DNA of 64,000 bases from Cohnella sp. WQ 127256 (GTDB taxonomy: Bacteria; Bacillota; Bacilli; Paenibacillales; Paenibacillaceae). The notes below the pieces were generated by a model. It was not told the origin of the DNA. It did not search any database and worked only from the letters and a program-made list of their open reading frames with translations. The stretch is taken from the NCBI RefSeq assembly GCF_024519285.1, contig NZ_JAMZCY010000001.1:1-64000 (forward strand). Reading direction: 5' to 3'. Shown in pieces: positions 8,375 through 18,572 of the stretch (positions are counted from its first letter, which is position 1; each line of letters begins with the position of its first letter). The translations under genes were made by a program, and so were the position numbers.

Positions 8375-10504
8375 ATGAAAGAAAATCGTGAAGATTTCTT
8401 TGATCTCCCGCAATGGATATGGCATCAGGACAGAATCAATAAAAAAGAAATTATTTTAAGCAAAAGCTTTACTCTTGCTCATGATGTTCAGGAAGTGGAG
8501 CTGCACGTTGCATTAACAGGTAGTTTGTTGGTAGAGCTTGATGGGGAAGAGATCGGCAGAATGAGCGAAAAAACGCAAAATATATGTTCATTTACCAGAA
8601 TAGATGGTTTTCCCAATCAGTTAAAGTCCGGGCAACACGAGATATTGTTTCGAATCCAATGTCTTGAATCCATGCCGATTGAACCTGCAAGCATACATTT
8701 AGGAGAACGACTTGTTGGTTGTATTGGTTTTCTCCAAGGCAAACAATTTTGGTTGCCCACCGATGAATCCTGGGTATCGGATCAGTCCAATGCCGTTATG
8801 GTTTGCTTACTTGGAGAAGAACCTTATGGCGATCTGGAGAATAGCCCGGACTGGTTTGTTGCCGGCGGGTTTAGAGATGTTAGAACAAGTCCGATTTCGG
8901 ACTTTCGGGTTATTTCGCTTTCAGCTCTGCAAACGGTAAGGGAGGAACAAGGTTTTCATGTATCGGGGAGTCTTGGGATACATACATTGACTAGCGAATT
9001 ACGGATACCGGAAAGAACAACGAAAGACATATTCTACCACGTGCGCAAGCAGAGGGAATGGCAAAAAACACGTTCATTGCAGAAGGATATAGATCTCTTT
9101 GGGGCTCCGCAAATGACGATCGATTTGTTAAGAGAATATAATGTTCGTTTCCGAACCTATAATCGGACGGATGCTGCCATACTGGTCTTATGGAATGGAG
9201 CGGAATCATTAGTTGAACTTGAACACTATAATGGTGCTATTTCGGAAGTATTTGAGGTTCAAGCCGGTTCTTCTTTTACTACCTTGTCTCAAGGTATGCG
9301 ATATGTCAGGCTTTTTATCATGGGTGAAGTGGGTGAACAGATAGATTTAGAGATACAATTTGAATCCGTCGGAGTGGCTATGAACCAGGTGGGATTTGTG
9401 CAAAGCGATCTAACTTTGATGGATCAAATCTACGAAGTTTCCAAGCATACCAATGAAATTTGCCATCAAATCGGCTTATGGGATGGTATAAAGAGGGACC
9501 GGTTAAACTGGGCTTACGATTTCTATATGGCAGCAAAAGCGGATTATGTGCTTTGGGATGATTTTTCCGTGCTAAAGCGATCCATAGTTGAGTTGGGACA
9601 TACCCCTTACGGACATTGGATGAACGGCACGGTCACTTACACTTTGTGGTGGATCAATACGATATGGGAATACTATTTGCATACCGCTGACCAGGCATTT
9701 GTTCTGCAAATAAAAGACGATATTATTAAACAGGTTCAATGGATTGAAGACAGTTTGGATAAAGAAACAGGATTCTTTAAAGAAAGAACCTTGATTTTTT
9801 CCGATTGGGCACCTATTGAAGAAGCAGATGAGTGGATCATGCTGCATGCTGTTTTGGCTATAACAATATCCAAGTTAAACCTGATTAATAAACATATCCC
9901 TGAGCTGGAGTTGTTAATAGATTGGAAGGTTCCGTCTATAAATGAAAGCAGATTCATCACATCTGATTCTTTAATTACCGCGTTGTTTGGAATTGTAGGA
10001 GGTTATGTTGGGGAGAGAGAAGCAAAGAACTTTTTACTCCATTATTCAATAACGGATCCTATCACACCTATGTCGGCGTATTGGTTCGCGGAATGCTGCG
10101 CTCGGTTTGATTTGTTCGATAAAGCATGGGAAGCCATTTCCTTGGTATGGGGTCGAATGCTAGAGGAGGATGCTACGACATTCTGGGAAGGTGTAACGCT
10201 AGAACCTTCATCCGATTTTCACCATTCGTTAACAACTTATATTAATTACAGCTCATACCGTATGAGTCTTTGCCACAGTTGGTCCAGCACTCCAATACAA
10301 TGGGTAAGTAGGTATGTGCTGGGTGTGATTCCCTTAGAGCCGGGTTATACAGCAATAAAATTTATTCCTCATTCTATAGGGTTAATGACTGAATGCAAAG
10401 GTACCGTTAATACGCCACAAGGCGCTATTTATGTCGACTGGAAATTAAATCAGGACGGTCGAATGGATGCCCATATTCAATTGCCGCAAGGAGTTCACTT
10501 GTAG
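8375..10504 (+). CDS. GH78-like alpha-L-rhamnosidase (six-hairpin fold)
   Basis: This 709-residue protein resembles GH78 alpha-L-rhamnosidases. An N-terminal beta region (to about residue 340; PQWIWHQDRINKKEI, IFYHVRKQREWQ) is followed by an (alpha/alpha)6 barrel. The barrel entry has DGIKRDRLNWAYD, the counterpart of the GH78 active-site segment, then YGHWMNGTVTYTLWWINTIW and FSDWAP. A C-terminal beta domain ends in the usual all-beta pattern (GVIPLEPGYTAIKFIP). No signal peptide is seen, so it probably acts on imported oligosaccharide. It lies 16 bases after the mutarotase gene with AGGAGGAAGG before the ATG. The Tyr in AYD, where many members have Gly, makes the exact specificity uncertain. 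Confidence 0.82.
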   Translation: MKENREDFFDLPQWIWHQDRINKKEIILSKSFTLAHDVQEVELHVALTGSLLVELDGEEIGRMSEKTQNICSFTRIDGFPNQLKSGQHEILFRIQCLESMPIEPASIHLGERLVGCIGFLQGKQFWLPTDESWVSDQSNAVMVCLLGEEPYGDLENSPDWFVAGGFRDVRTSPISDFRVISLSALQTVREEQGFHVSGSLGIHTLTSELRIPERTTKDIFYHVRKQREWQKTRSLQKDIDLFGAPQMTIDLLREYNVRFRTYNRTDAAILVLWNGAESLVELEHYNGAISEVFEVQAGSSFTTLSQGMRYVRLFIMGEVGEQIDLEIQFESVGVAMNQVGFVQSDLTLMDQIYEVSKHTNEICHQIGLWDGIKRDRLNWAYDFYMAAKADYVLWDDFSVLKRSIVELGHTPYGHWMNGTVTYTLWWINTIWEYYLHTADQAFVLQIKDDIIKQVQWIEDSLDKETGFFKERTLIFSDWAPIEEADEWIMLHAVLAITISKLNLINKHIPELELLIDWKVPSINESRFITSDSLITALFGIVGGYVGEREAKNFLLHYSITDPITPMSAYWFAECCARFDLFDKAWEAISLVWGRMLEEDATTFWEGVTLEPSSDFHHSLTTYINYSSYRMSLCHSWSSTPIQWVSRYVLGVIPLEPGYTAIKFIPHSIGLMTECKGTVNTPQGAIYVDWKLNQDGRMDAHIQLPQGVHL

Positions 10505-10568
10505 TTCTATACAAGCTACTTAGGGCATGAGACGTTTAGTGAAAATTACGACAATGGAGGAATCTTAA

Positions 10569-13500
10569 ATGAAGAGTATACGAAAAATACTAGCATTTGG
10601 AATATCTTTTTGCTTGCTTGCTTCAGTTGCTATTGTGGGAGTACCTTCAGTGAAGGTGCATGCAGCATCGACGATCAACAACGACATTACCAATAAGGTT
10701 GTCACAATGAGCGGTACAGGCTATGAAATGAAATTTAATTACAACAACAAGGCAATTATTACTTCATACAAACAGAGCAATATTGAAATGCTTGGAGTTG
10801 ATGGGATTTTTTCTGCTGTAAACAATAATGGCACGTGGGTGACATCAGAAAGCTTGACGAACCCTCCAAATGTAAGCGTTTCCTCAAATGTCATAACGGC
10901 AACATTTACTACTCCGGTTGCCGATGAAACATGGACATTTACCGTAAATGATGACAGCGTCATTTACAAGTTAAGCCGTACGTATAATGGGAGCTATGCG
11001 GTTACCCAACAGGGTACACCTATGGTTCATTTTGGACAGGACATCGTGGACAACATTCGTTGGAATGAATCGGGAGGAAACTATCCTATAACTGGCCCAA
11101 CGGTGTCTAATTGGTTGTCGATGGGAAGTTCCAATAGAACAAGCATGAGACTCGGTATGGAACAGATAAGCTACTCCATACTTAATACGTCAAATAGTAT
11201 TGCACTTAAAATTGATGGCACCAGTAGTTTTTCAGACACTGAAAGAGGAGAAAACACGCTGTTGCAGAGGTTGCCGAATGGTCAAATGCGATTTTACACT
11301 GTTATTGCTTCAGGCGGGGTAGCATATGCAAATGGCCAACCGAAAGGATACTTTAGACAGGACCCAAGTTTCAACGCAATCGGAGGTACGGCAGGGCATG
11401 GTAGTACGGATGGGACATGGCTTTACAACCCTGTCAGCGTAACGGACGGAATTAATGTATGGTCCGAATTAACGTTTACCCCCGATAATTATGATACTTA
11501 CTATGACTTGGGAACCATTGAAGGTTTTTCAGAAACTGCCCTGTCCAAGTTCATTAATGATTATGGAAGATGGATAATGAATGACAGGAATCACGGGGGA
11601 TATACGGAAGGGAAAAACACCAGATTTGAATCAATACCCGCAGAGGAGCATTATTTAACCCAGCAGGTGGACACATTTCAGCTTAATAAGGACAAGGCAA
11701 TCAATGCTTTTAAAGCAGGTTTGACTGATATGCGCACAGGTCAGCAGCATGCTGATGGCCATCTCTTGAACGGTTCGCCTGGCGCACCTGGCTTTCCAAA
11801 TGAAAATACTTGGGGCAGTAATAATTCCGATAATGAGACAGGCTATGTCCTAAGTGTAATCAATGCGTATTATTTATCAGGTGATACCGCATGGTTGAAT
11901 GATTTTAAAACTTCAGTTGAGAAAGCTTTGGATTACGAGCTTGCAACTTACAGCAATCCAACAACAAAACTTGTGAATGTAGCTTATTCTTCTCATGCAG
12001 GCATTCTACATTCCAATGAATATTGGGAGATCGCTTATTGGCATGGACAGAACGACAATTCCGCTATCGGACAACCCAACGGCTACACATCAGCAATGTT
12101 GTATGATGCCCTTCGCAAATGGGCTGTTCTGGAGAGAAATGTATTTAGTGACACAGCTAAGGCAGACAGCTATGATGCGATTGCAGACACACTACAGACT
12201 AGTTTCAATTTAGATAAGGCTGATGGAGGAGCTTGGCTGCCTACTGCGAAAACCGTCATATTAAGCACGACGACTGCAGAAACACATTACCTGCCGGCTA
12301 TGGGCGCAGCTTTGAAGTCTAACTTGTTGAGCCTTACAAGAAGACAGGAAATGAGCAAAGGTTATTTAAAAGAATTAAAAGACAATAATGTTTCCGCTTT
12401 GGTCAATAATGTTAAGGATTTAGGGAATATAAACAATTTATCAGACTACACTCATTTAGGTACGGATGGAGGTATGTATGGAAGTTCAGCAGGGGACGGT
12501 TATGCCGTATTCGTTGCAGCAAGAGACAGAGATGCTTTATATGAATATACGAATAATTGGCTGGATAAACCATTAAGCAACTATTGGTGTTCTTCTTGGT
12601 ACAATAGAGCCGGAATTGGAGCACAGGATAATTCATGTTTCCCGTCTACAGCGGGATTAGCATGGGGACTCTATCACTATGGCTACGGTTTTCAACCGGA
12701 TTATGATAGATTGACTATTGCTCCTTTCATCTCAAATGATATGGTTGGCTCTAAAGTAAAATATAATTTCCGTGGAGTAGATATTCAGGTAGAGTACCTT
12801 GGACTTAACAAGTACACCGTAACCATTCCTTCGATGCCAGCCAATACTTCATATATCGTTGTCAAATGGCTGAACCAGACACCAAACGGAAGTGAATATA
12901 ATGTAAATCTGAACGTAGTGGATTTTGCTAAGACCGCCGACGCTGATGGAAGCATTGAAATGGGTATTGGCAGCAGTGGGACGTATACTGTGGAGCTTAC
13001 AAACCCAGATGTGGAGATAACACAGGAGTCATTACAATGGTCTCGCGTGGATGATCAAGATGGTGGGATCAGCTATTCCGGTTGGGATATTGGATCCGAT
13101 GGCGGTTATCATAACGGAACGTTGCATTATTCTAATGTCAATGGTGCAGATGCACAATACACATTCACAGGTATAGGCATCCGATGGATAGGATCCAAGA
13201 ATGCAGACCGTGGAAAAGCCGATATTTATATTGATAATGTATATCAGACAACAGTGGACACCTATGCAGCAACTCCGAAATATCAGCAGGTTCTGTATGA
13301 AAACAGACGGTTGGTCAACGGCGAGCATACCATAAAGGTTGTTGTGACTGATACTAAGAATGCTAGTTCTGTCGGGTATTATCAAGACGTAGATGCTTTT
13401 GAATATAAACAAGCGATAAAAGTAGAGGATGTGACGCTGGATAACCAGACATTAACCTTTACACTAGGCGGAGAACCACAAGCCTTATCAGCAATGGTGT

Positions 13501-16500
13501 ATCCAACTAACGCAACAGACAGATCGGTTACATGGAGTTCAAGCAATACAGCAGTTGCAACTGTTGACAGCTACGGTATAGTTACCGCAGTTGCAGTAGG
13601 AACAACAACCATTACTGTAACGACGACGGACGGGGCAAAATTAGCAACAAGCACAGTAACCGTGAATGCACCATGGTTTCGTGTGGATGATGGAGATAGT
13701 AGGATCAGCTATTCCGGTTGGGATATAGCAACCGATGGCGGTTATCATAACGGAACGTTGCATTATTCCAATATAAATGGTGCATATGCAGAATATACGT
13801 TCACAGGAACGGGCATCCGGTGGATAGGGTCTAAAAATGCAGACCGTGGAAAAGCCGATGTTTTTATTGATGATGTATACCAGACAACAGTAGACACCTA
13901 CTCAGCAAATCAGCAACTACAGCAGATTCTATATGAAAACAACATGTTGGACGATGATGAGCATACGATTAAGATTGTTGTGACTGCTACTAAGAATGCT
14001 AATTCTCTTGGATATTATCAAGATTTAGATGCTTTTGAAACACCACAAGAAAACACGGGTCCGAAGATTTTACAATGGTCTCGTGTGGATGATGGAGATA
14101 GTGGGATCAACTATTCCGGTTGGATTAACACAATGATAGACGGTTATTATACAGGCACAACCCATTATTCCAATGCAAATAATGCAACTGCTGAATATTC
14201 CTTCACAGGAACGGGAATCCGGTGGATAGGATCCCAAAATGCAGACCATGGAATAGCCAAAGTATATATTGATGATGAATACCGGGCAACAGTGGACACC
14301 TACGCAACAAGTCAGCAATTGCAGCAGGTTCTGTATGAAAATAAACGGTTGATCAATGGTGAGCATACCATTAAGATTGTTGTGACTTCTGATAAGAATG
14401 CTAGTTCTTTGGATTATTATCAAGATATAGACGCTTTTGAAGTAACAGCACCAACGTATGCAGTAACATTTGACCTGAATGGTAAACCAGGAACAGCACC
14501 AACTGATGCTATGCTTTATGTAGCGGGAGCAACAGTAGCAACACCAACGCCACCAACAGCAGCAGGATTGACATTTGTGGGTTGGAATACAAGTGCTGCG
14601 GCAACTACAGCAGGCGCATTAAAGATGGGTAGCGGGGCTACAACATTCTATGCGATCTGGACAGCAGTAGCAGCAACACCCTCAGTAACAAGTGTAAGCA
14701 TAAGTCCAATGTCAGCGAGTGTGGTGCAAGGAGCAACTCAGCAGCTAACGCTTACTGTAGTCGTGGTGGGAGGAGCAGCACAAACTGTAACTTGGACCAG
14801 TAATGACAGCAATTCTAAAGTAACGGTAAATGCAAGTGGATTAGTATCGGTAGCGGCCGATGCAGTACCAGGTGCATATACGATAACAGCAACATCAACC
14901 GTTGACTCAGGTAAAACAGGAACAGCAACAATTACAGTATTTTCTGCTGCTCCAAGCGGTGGGGAGAATCTGGCGCTGAATAAGCCAGCATTCTCTTCTG
15001 GCGCCGAGGTTTATTATGTCGATGCACCAATGGCCAATGATGGCAATACCGGAACGTTTTGGTCTTCCGATTATTTGGATAACACTCAGAATCCAGACCA
15101 AGCATGGTGGTACGTCGATCTGAAGAGCATGCAGTCGATTCAAAGCGTTGTCATCAAATGGAGGGACGCGTACGCCAAGAAATATCAGATTCTTGTCTCG
15201 ATCGATGGTACAGAGTGGAGCAACGTAAAGGGACAAAATGAAACTCTGTTGGGCAATAAAGGAAGCGATGTTGTTAACTTCGATCCAATTAGCGCTAGAT
15301 TCATTAAATTCCAGGGTGTGGAGCGCACAACTATTGATGGAAATCGCTTCGGATATGCCATTCAAGAATTTGAAGTCTATATTGAGCAACAAAACCCTCC
15401 GGTAAATAATAACTTAGCGCTGAATAAGCCAGCATTCTCTTCTGGCGCCGAGGTTTATTATGTCGATGCACCAATGGCCAATGATGGCAATATCGGAACG
15501 TTTTGGTCTTCCGATTATTTGGATAACACTCAGAATCCAGACCAAGCTTGGTGGTACGTCGATCTGGAGAGCGTGCAGTCGATTCAAAGCATTGTCATCA
15601 AATGGAGGGACGCGTACGCGAAGCGTTATCAGTTGCTCGTTTCCAAGGACGCTGTCACCTGGACGAATGTCAACGGAGCCGATGTGGTCATTACAGGTCG
15701 AGGCGCAGAAGAAATGATCAATTTCAGCGCTGTTGAAGCCAGATACGTCAAATTTCAGGGGGTGGAGAGAGCACCTGTAAACGGTAATCTTTTCGGATAT
15801 GCGATAAAAGAATTTGAAGTTTACCGATTGCCAATTGAAAAAAATCAGGTTCAGCAAATCGCAGATCAAATTACTTCAGTACCTCCGATTAATGCCGGTC
15901 AATCAAAAATCATTCTTCCGGATGTGCCAGACGGCTTCAAGATTGTCTTGTACGGCAGCGATAGGCTTCCGGTAATCGATATTGAAGGTAACATTCATCG
16001 TCCTCTGGTAGATGCGAAAGTCAATCTTCTATTTGAGGTCGTGGATATAGTGACTCAGAAGAAAGGTGTGTCCGGCAATGTTCTTGTCACCGTTCCAGGT
16101 CAATATATTCAGTCAGCCACTTTAAACAAAGAACCGAGCGTCATCCCGTCTCTCAGGGAGTGGTACGGACGAACAGGGGATTTTGTCCTGACTAAGGATT
16201 CGCGAATCGTTGTTAATCCAGTGGATAAGGATGTCCTGCGCCAAATAGCGACGGAAACGAAAGCGGATTTGCGCGCGATCAGTCCGTATGATCTTGACAT
16301 TGTGTACGACGTTCCACGTACTGGCGATCTTTACTTAAGCTTGGTCGACTCAGTAGCTCACTTGGGTAAGGAAGGCTACGTGCTTGATGTGTCCGATTTT
16401 GTTTCTATTCATTCATCGGATTCAATTGGCGTCTTATACGGGACTAGAAGCGTACTGCAGATTTTGAAACAGGATGGAACGCATAAGCACATTCTTCCGA

Positions 16501-18572
16501 AAGGCATCTCGCACGATTATCCGAAGTATCAGATTCGCGGATTCATGATTGACGTAGCCCGCAAATTTTATACGATCGAATTTTTGAGAGATTATGTAAA
16601 GCAACTGGCGTGGTACAAAATGAATACGTTCCAAATTCATTTGAACGACGATAATTGGGGAGGAGACTTCGCAAATGGCAAAAGTTCGGCATTTCGATTG
16701 GAAAGTGAGAAGTTTCCCGGTCTAGCAAGCGAAAACGGCTCGTATTCCAAAAGCGAGTTCAGAGACCTTCAATTGCTTGGCCAAGCCTATGGCGTCAATA
16801 TTATTCCGGAAATCGATACACCGGGACATTCACGCGTCTTCAACACTTACAATCCGAACTTGGGCAGTGAAAGCGAACTCGATATTACCAAACAGTCGAC
16901 AGTGGACTTCGTATTAAGCCTGTTCGATGAATATTTGGATGGCAGCAATCCGACGTTCATCGGACCTGATGTGCACATTGGAACAGATGAATACCACGTT
17001 AAGACGCAAGCGGACATTGAAATCTTCAGGGCGTATATGAACACTTTGATCGGACATATCAATAGCAAAGGAAAGAAGTCGCATTTCTGGGGAGGTCTGG
17101 ATTTATACAACGGACAGACGCCGGTCAGAAAAGATGTCATCATGGACGTATGGCATGAACCGGCGCAGGATCCCCGAAGCGCGATCAATCAAGGCTACGA
17201 TATTGTCAATGTACAGGACGACTATCTGTACCTCATACCGACAGCAAGAGATTACCTGGATTCGGGATATCTCTATTGGTTTTGGGAACCGACTAGATGG
17301 ATTAGTTCCACGCTCCCATATGGACATCCTAAATTGCTCGGTAGCAAGTTCGCACTGTGGAACGATGTTTCGGACTCGAAGTGGTTATCGATGGAAGATT
17401 CCCATGTTCGGATATTACCAGCCGTTCAAGTGCTGTCAGAGAAAATGTGGACAGGTGTGCGCGAGGACGCTAATTATGACGCCTTTAAATCTAGAGCTGC
17501 TGCAATTGGCGAGGCGCCTCAGACAAATTGGAGCCATACTGTCAATGTCGGCAATAGCGATGGCAAAGTGATCGAGTACTTGTTCGACGGAAGCTTGAAA
17601 GATACATCCGGCGAAGGACGTGACGGAACGGGAACGAACGTCTCGCTTGTCAAGGGCAAAGTTGAGCAAGGTGTACGCTTCAATGGCGGAACAAGCTATA
17701 TCGAAACGCCTGTCGAGGCGGTTGGCTTCGGTTGGACGTTGTCCTTGTGGATCAAGCCGGATGCTAATAATCCTAACGATGCGGTCATCCTGGAGTCGCC
17801 TCAAGGCGCATTGAAGCTGAAGCAGGGTAATACCGGCAAGCTTGGATTCTCCAAAGAGCACTATCATAGCGTCTTTAACTATCAGGTTCCAGACAACAAG
17901 TGGACGCATTTGCTAATCACCGGAAGTAGTTCTACGACAACGTTGTATGTGAACGGCAATGAATTCATACAAACTCTGTCTGGATTGCCATTCCAATCTT
18001 TTGTGCTACCTACTCAGACGATTGGCAGTAAATCAAATTCGTTCATCGGAGTTCTAGACAATGTGATCGCATGGAATAAATCTTTTGTTCCTGAATTCCA
18101 AGGCGATTTGGCGTTGGGCAAATCCGTGAGTTCTTCTGGAGCGGAAGTGGACAGTGCTAGCGCAGAAAAGGCGGTTGACGGTCTTGATGGGACGTTCTGG
18201 TCCTCCGATTACTTCCTTCCAAATCCGGATTCAGCCTGGTTGGCCGTGGATCTTGGTAAGCAAAGGGAAATTAATAAAGTCATGATTCAATGGAGAGATG
18301 CCTACGCCGAGCAATATCAAATACTCGTATCTGCAGATAACGTGAACTGGATAAACGTTAATGGACAAAACGCGATTCTCACTAGTACGGGCGGAACGAG
18401 CACAATTAATTTTGAAACATTGACCGCCCGCTATGTCAAGTTTCAAGGCGTCAAGAGAACTAAGGTTTTGGGCAATTATTTCGGATATGCCATTACTAAA
18501 TTTGAGGTTTACAATAACGTGTCAACGGAAGATCGGTTTGTGGATACAATGAGCTTGTTGAAAGCGCCGTGA
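10569..18572 (+). CDS. Giant exported multi-domain glycosidase with GH20 domain
   Basis: A 2667-residue secreted protein. Approximate modules: signal peptide 1-32; unassigned N-terminal enzyme-like module 33-815, with helical six-hairpin-type features such as HSNEYWEIAYWHGQ; three RVDD repeats (822-946, 1036-1157, 1171-1291); Big_2-like domains (951-1033 and 1373-1459) and an InlB-type repeat (1296-1368) between them; F5/8C domains (1465-1604, 1615-1752); GH20 N-terminal and catalytic regions (1848-2304), with the Asp-Glu pair in VHIGTDEY; LamG (2331-2507); third F5/8C (2512-2649). GH20 enzymes remove terminal N-acetylhexosamines. GGAGG precedes the ATG by ten bases. The frame ends shortly after the third F5/8C domain, and protein-like sequence continues in other frames, so the C-terminal anchor is lost or the sequence has indels. 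Confidence 0.9.
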   Translation: MKSIRKILAFGISFCLLASVAIVGVPSVKVHAASTINNDITNKVVTMSGTGYEMKFNYNNKAIITSYKQSNIEMLGVDGIFSAVNNNGTWVTSESLTNPPNVSVSSNVITATFTTPVADETWTFTVNDDSVIYKLSRTYNGSYAVTQQGTPMVHFGQDIVDNIRWNESGGNYPITGPTVSNWLSMGSSNRTSMRLGMEQISYSILNTSNSIALKIDGTSSFSDTERGENTLLQRLPNGQMRFYTVIASGGVAYANGQPKGYFRQDPSFNAIGGTAGHGSTDGTWLYNPVSVTDGINVWSELTFTPDNYDTYYDLGTIEGFSETALSKFINDYGRWIMNDRNHGGYTEGKNTRFESIPAEEHYLTQQVDTFQLNKDKAINAFKAGLTDMRTGQQHADGHLLNGSPGAPGFPNENTWGSNNSDNETGYVLSVINAYYLSGDTAWLNDFKTSVEKALDYELATYSNPTTKLVNVAYSSHAGILHSNEYWEIAYWHGQNDNSAIGQPNGYTSAMLYDALRKWAVLERNVFSDTAKADSYDAIADTLQTSFNLDKADGGAWLPTAKTVILSTTTAETHYLPAMGAALKSNLLSLTRRQEMSKGYLKELKDNNVSALVNNVKDLGNINNLSDYTHLGTDGGMYGSSAGDGYAVFVAARDRDALYEYTNNWLDKPLSNYWCSSWYNRAGIGAQDNSCFPSTAGLAWGLYHYGYGFQPDYDRLTIAPFISNDMVGSKVKYNFRGVDIQVEYLGLNKYTVTIPSMPANTSYIVVKWLNQTPNGSEYNVNLNVVDFAKTADADGSIEMGIGSSGTYTVELTNPDVEITQESLQWSRVDDQDGGISYSGWDIGSDGGYHNGTLHYSNVNGADAQYTFTGIGIRWIGSKNADRGKADIYIDNVYQTTVDTYAATPKYQQVLYENRRLVNGEHTIKVVVTDTKNASSVGYYQDVDAFEYKQAIKVEDVTLDNQTLTFTLGGEPQALSAMVYPTNATDRSVTWSSSNTAVATVDSYGIVTAVAVGTTTITVTTTDGAKLATSTVTVNAPWFRVDDGDSRISYSGWDIATDGGYHNGTLHYSNINGAYAEYTFTGTGIRWIGSKNADRGKADVFIDDVYQTTVDTYSANQQLQQILYENNMLDDDEHTIKIVVTATKNANSLGYYQDLDAFETPQENTGPKILQWSRVDDGDSGINYSGWINTMIDGYYTGTTHYSNANNATAEYSFTGTGIRWIGSQNADHGIAKVYIDDEYRATVDTYATSQQLQQVLYENKRLINGEHTIKIVVTSDKNASSLDYYQDIDAFEVTAPTYAVTFDLNGKPGTAPTDAMLYVAGATVATPTPPTAAGLTFVGWNTSAAATTAGALKMGSGATTFYAIWTAVAATPSVTSVSISPMSASVVQGATQQLTLTVVVVGGAAQTVTWTSNDSNSKVTVNASGLVSVAADAVPGAYTITATSTVDSGKTGTATITVFSAAPSGGENLALNKPAFSSGAEVYYVDAPMANDGNTGTFWSSDYLDNTQNPDQAWWYVDLKSMQSIQSVVIKWRDAYAKKYQILVSIDGTEWSNVKGQNETLLGNKGSDVVNFDPISARFIKFQGVERTTIDGNRFGYAIQEFEVYIEQQNPPVNNNLALNKPAFSSGAEVYYVDAPMANDGNIGTFWSSDYLDNTQNPDQAWWYVDLESVQSIQSIVIKWRDAYAKRYQLLVSKDAVTWTNVNGADVVITGRGAEEMINFSAVEARYVKFQGVERAPVNGNLFGYAIKEFEVYRLPIEKNQVQQIADQITSVPPINAGQSKIILPDVPDGFKIVLYGSDRLPVIDIEGNIHRPLVDAKVNLLFEVVDIVTQKKGVSGNVLVTVPGQYIQSATLNKEPSVIPSLREWYGRTGDFVLTKDSRIVVNPVDKDVLRQIATETKADLRAISPYDLDIVYDVPRTGDLYLSLVDSVAHLGKEGYVLDVSDFVSIHSSDSIGVLYGTRSVLQILKQDGTHKHILPKGISHDYPKYQIRGFMIDVARKFYTIEFLRDYVKQLAWYKMNTFQIHLNDDNWGGDFANGKSSAFRLESEKFPGLASENGSYSKSEFRDLQLLGQAYGVNIIPEIDTPGHSRVFNTYNPNLGSESELDITKQSTVDFVLSLFDEYLDGSNPTFIGPDVHIGTDEYHVKTQADIEIFRAYMNTLIGHINSKGKKSHFWGGLDLYNGQTPVRKDVIMDVWHEPAQDPRSAINQGYDIVNVQDDYLYLIPTARDYLDSGYLYWFWEPTRWISSTLPYGHPKLLGSKFALWNDVSDSKWLSMEDSHVRILPAVQVLSEKMWTGVREDANYDAFKSRAAAIGEAPQTNWSHTVNVGNSDGKVIEYLFDGSLKDTSGEGRDGTGTNVSLVKGKVEQGVRFNGGTSYIETPVEAVGFGWTLSLWIKPDANNPNDAVILESPQGALKLKQGNTGKLGFSKEHYHSVFNYQVPDNKWTHLLITGSSSTTTLYVNGNEFIQTLSGLPFQSFVLPTQTIGSKSNSFIGVLDNVIAWNKSFVPEFQGDLALGKSVSSSGAEVDSASAEKAVDGLDGTFWSSDYFLPNPDSAWLAVDLGKQREINKVMIQWRDAYAEQYQILVSADNVNWINVNGQNAILTSTGGTSTINFETLTARYVKFQGVKRTKVLGNYFGYAITKFEVYNNVSTEDRFVDTMSLLKAP
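13036..14443 (+). repeat. Three copies of a ~120-residue RVDD module (CBM-like)
   Basis: Copies at about 13036-13407, 13677-14040 and 14082-14443 each run from a W/F-RVDD start through YTFTGTGIRWIGSKNAD and end in YYQD(V/L/I)DAFE. The first two are also closely similar as DNA. The module is common in Paenibacillus glycosidases and looks like a beta-sandwich binding domain. A binding role is inferred, not shown. Confidence 0.85.
14973..15620 (+). repeat. Near-identical tandem F5/8C domain segments
   Basis: 14973-15176 and 15417-15620 agree at all but about six of 204 bases by eye; the offset is 444 bases, or 148 codons. The downstream parts of the two domains are much less alike. This points to a recent partial duplication or gene conversion inside the coding sequence. 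Confidence 0.85.

Noticed and set aside
15414-15869. A 151-residue minus-strand frame and a similar one at 14907-15392
   Set aside because: They lie opposite the F5/8C domains of the giant enzyme and repeat only because those domains repeat. No start or ribosome site supports them.
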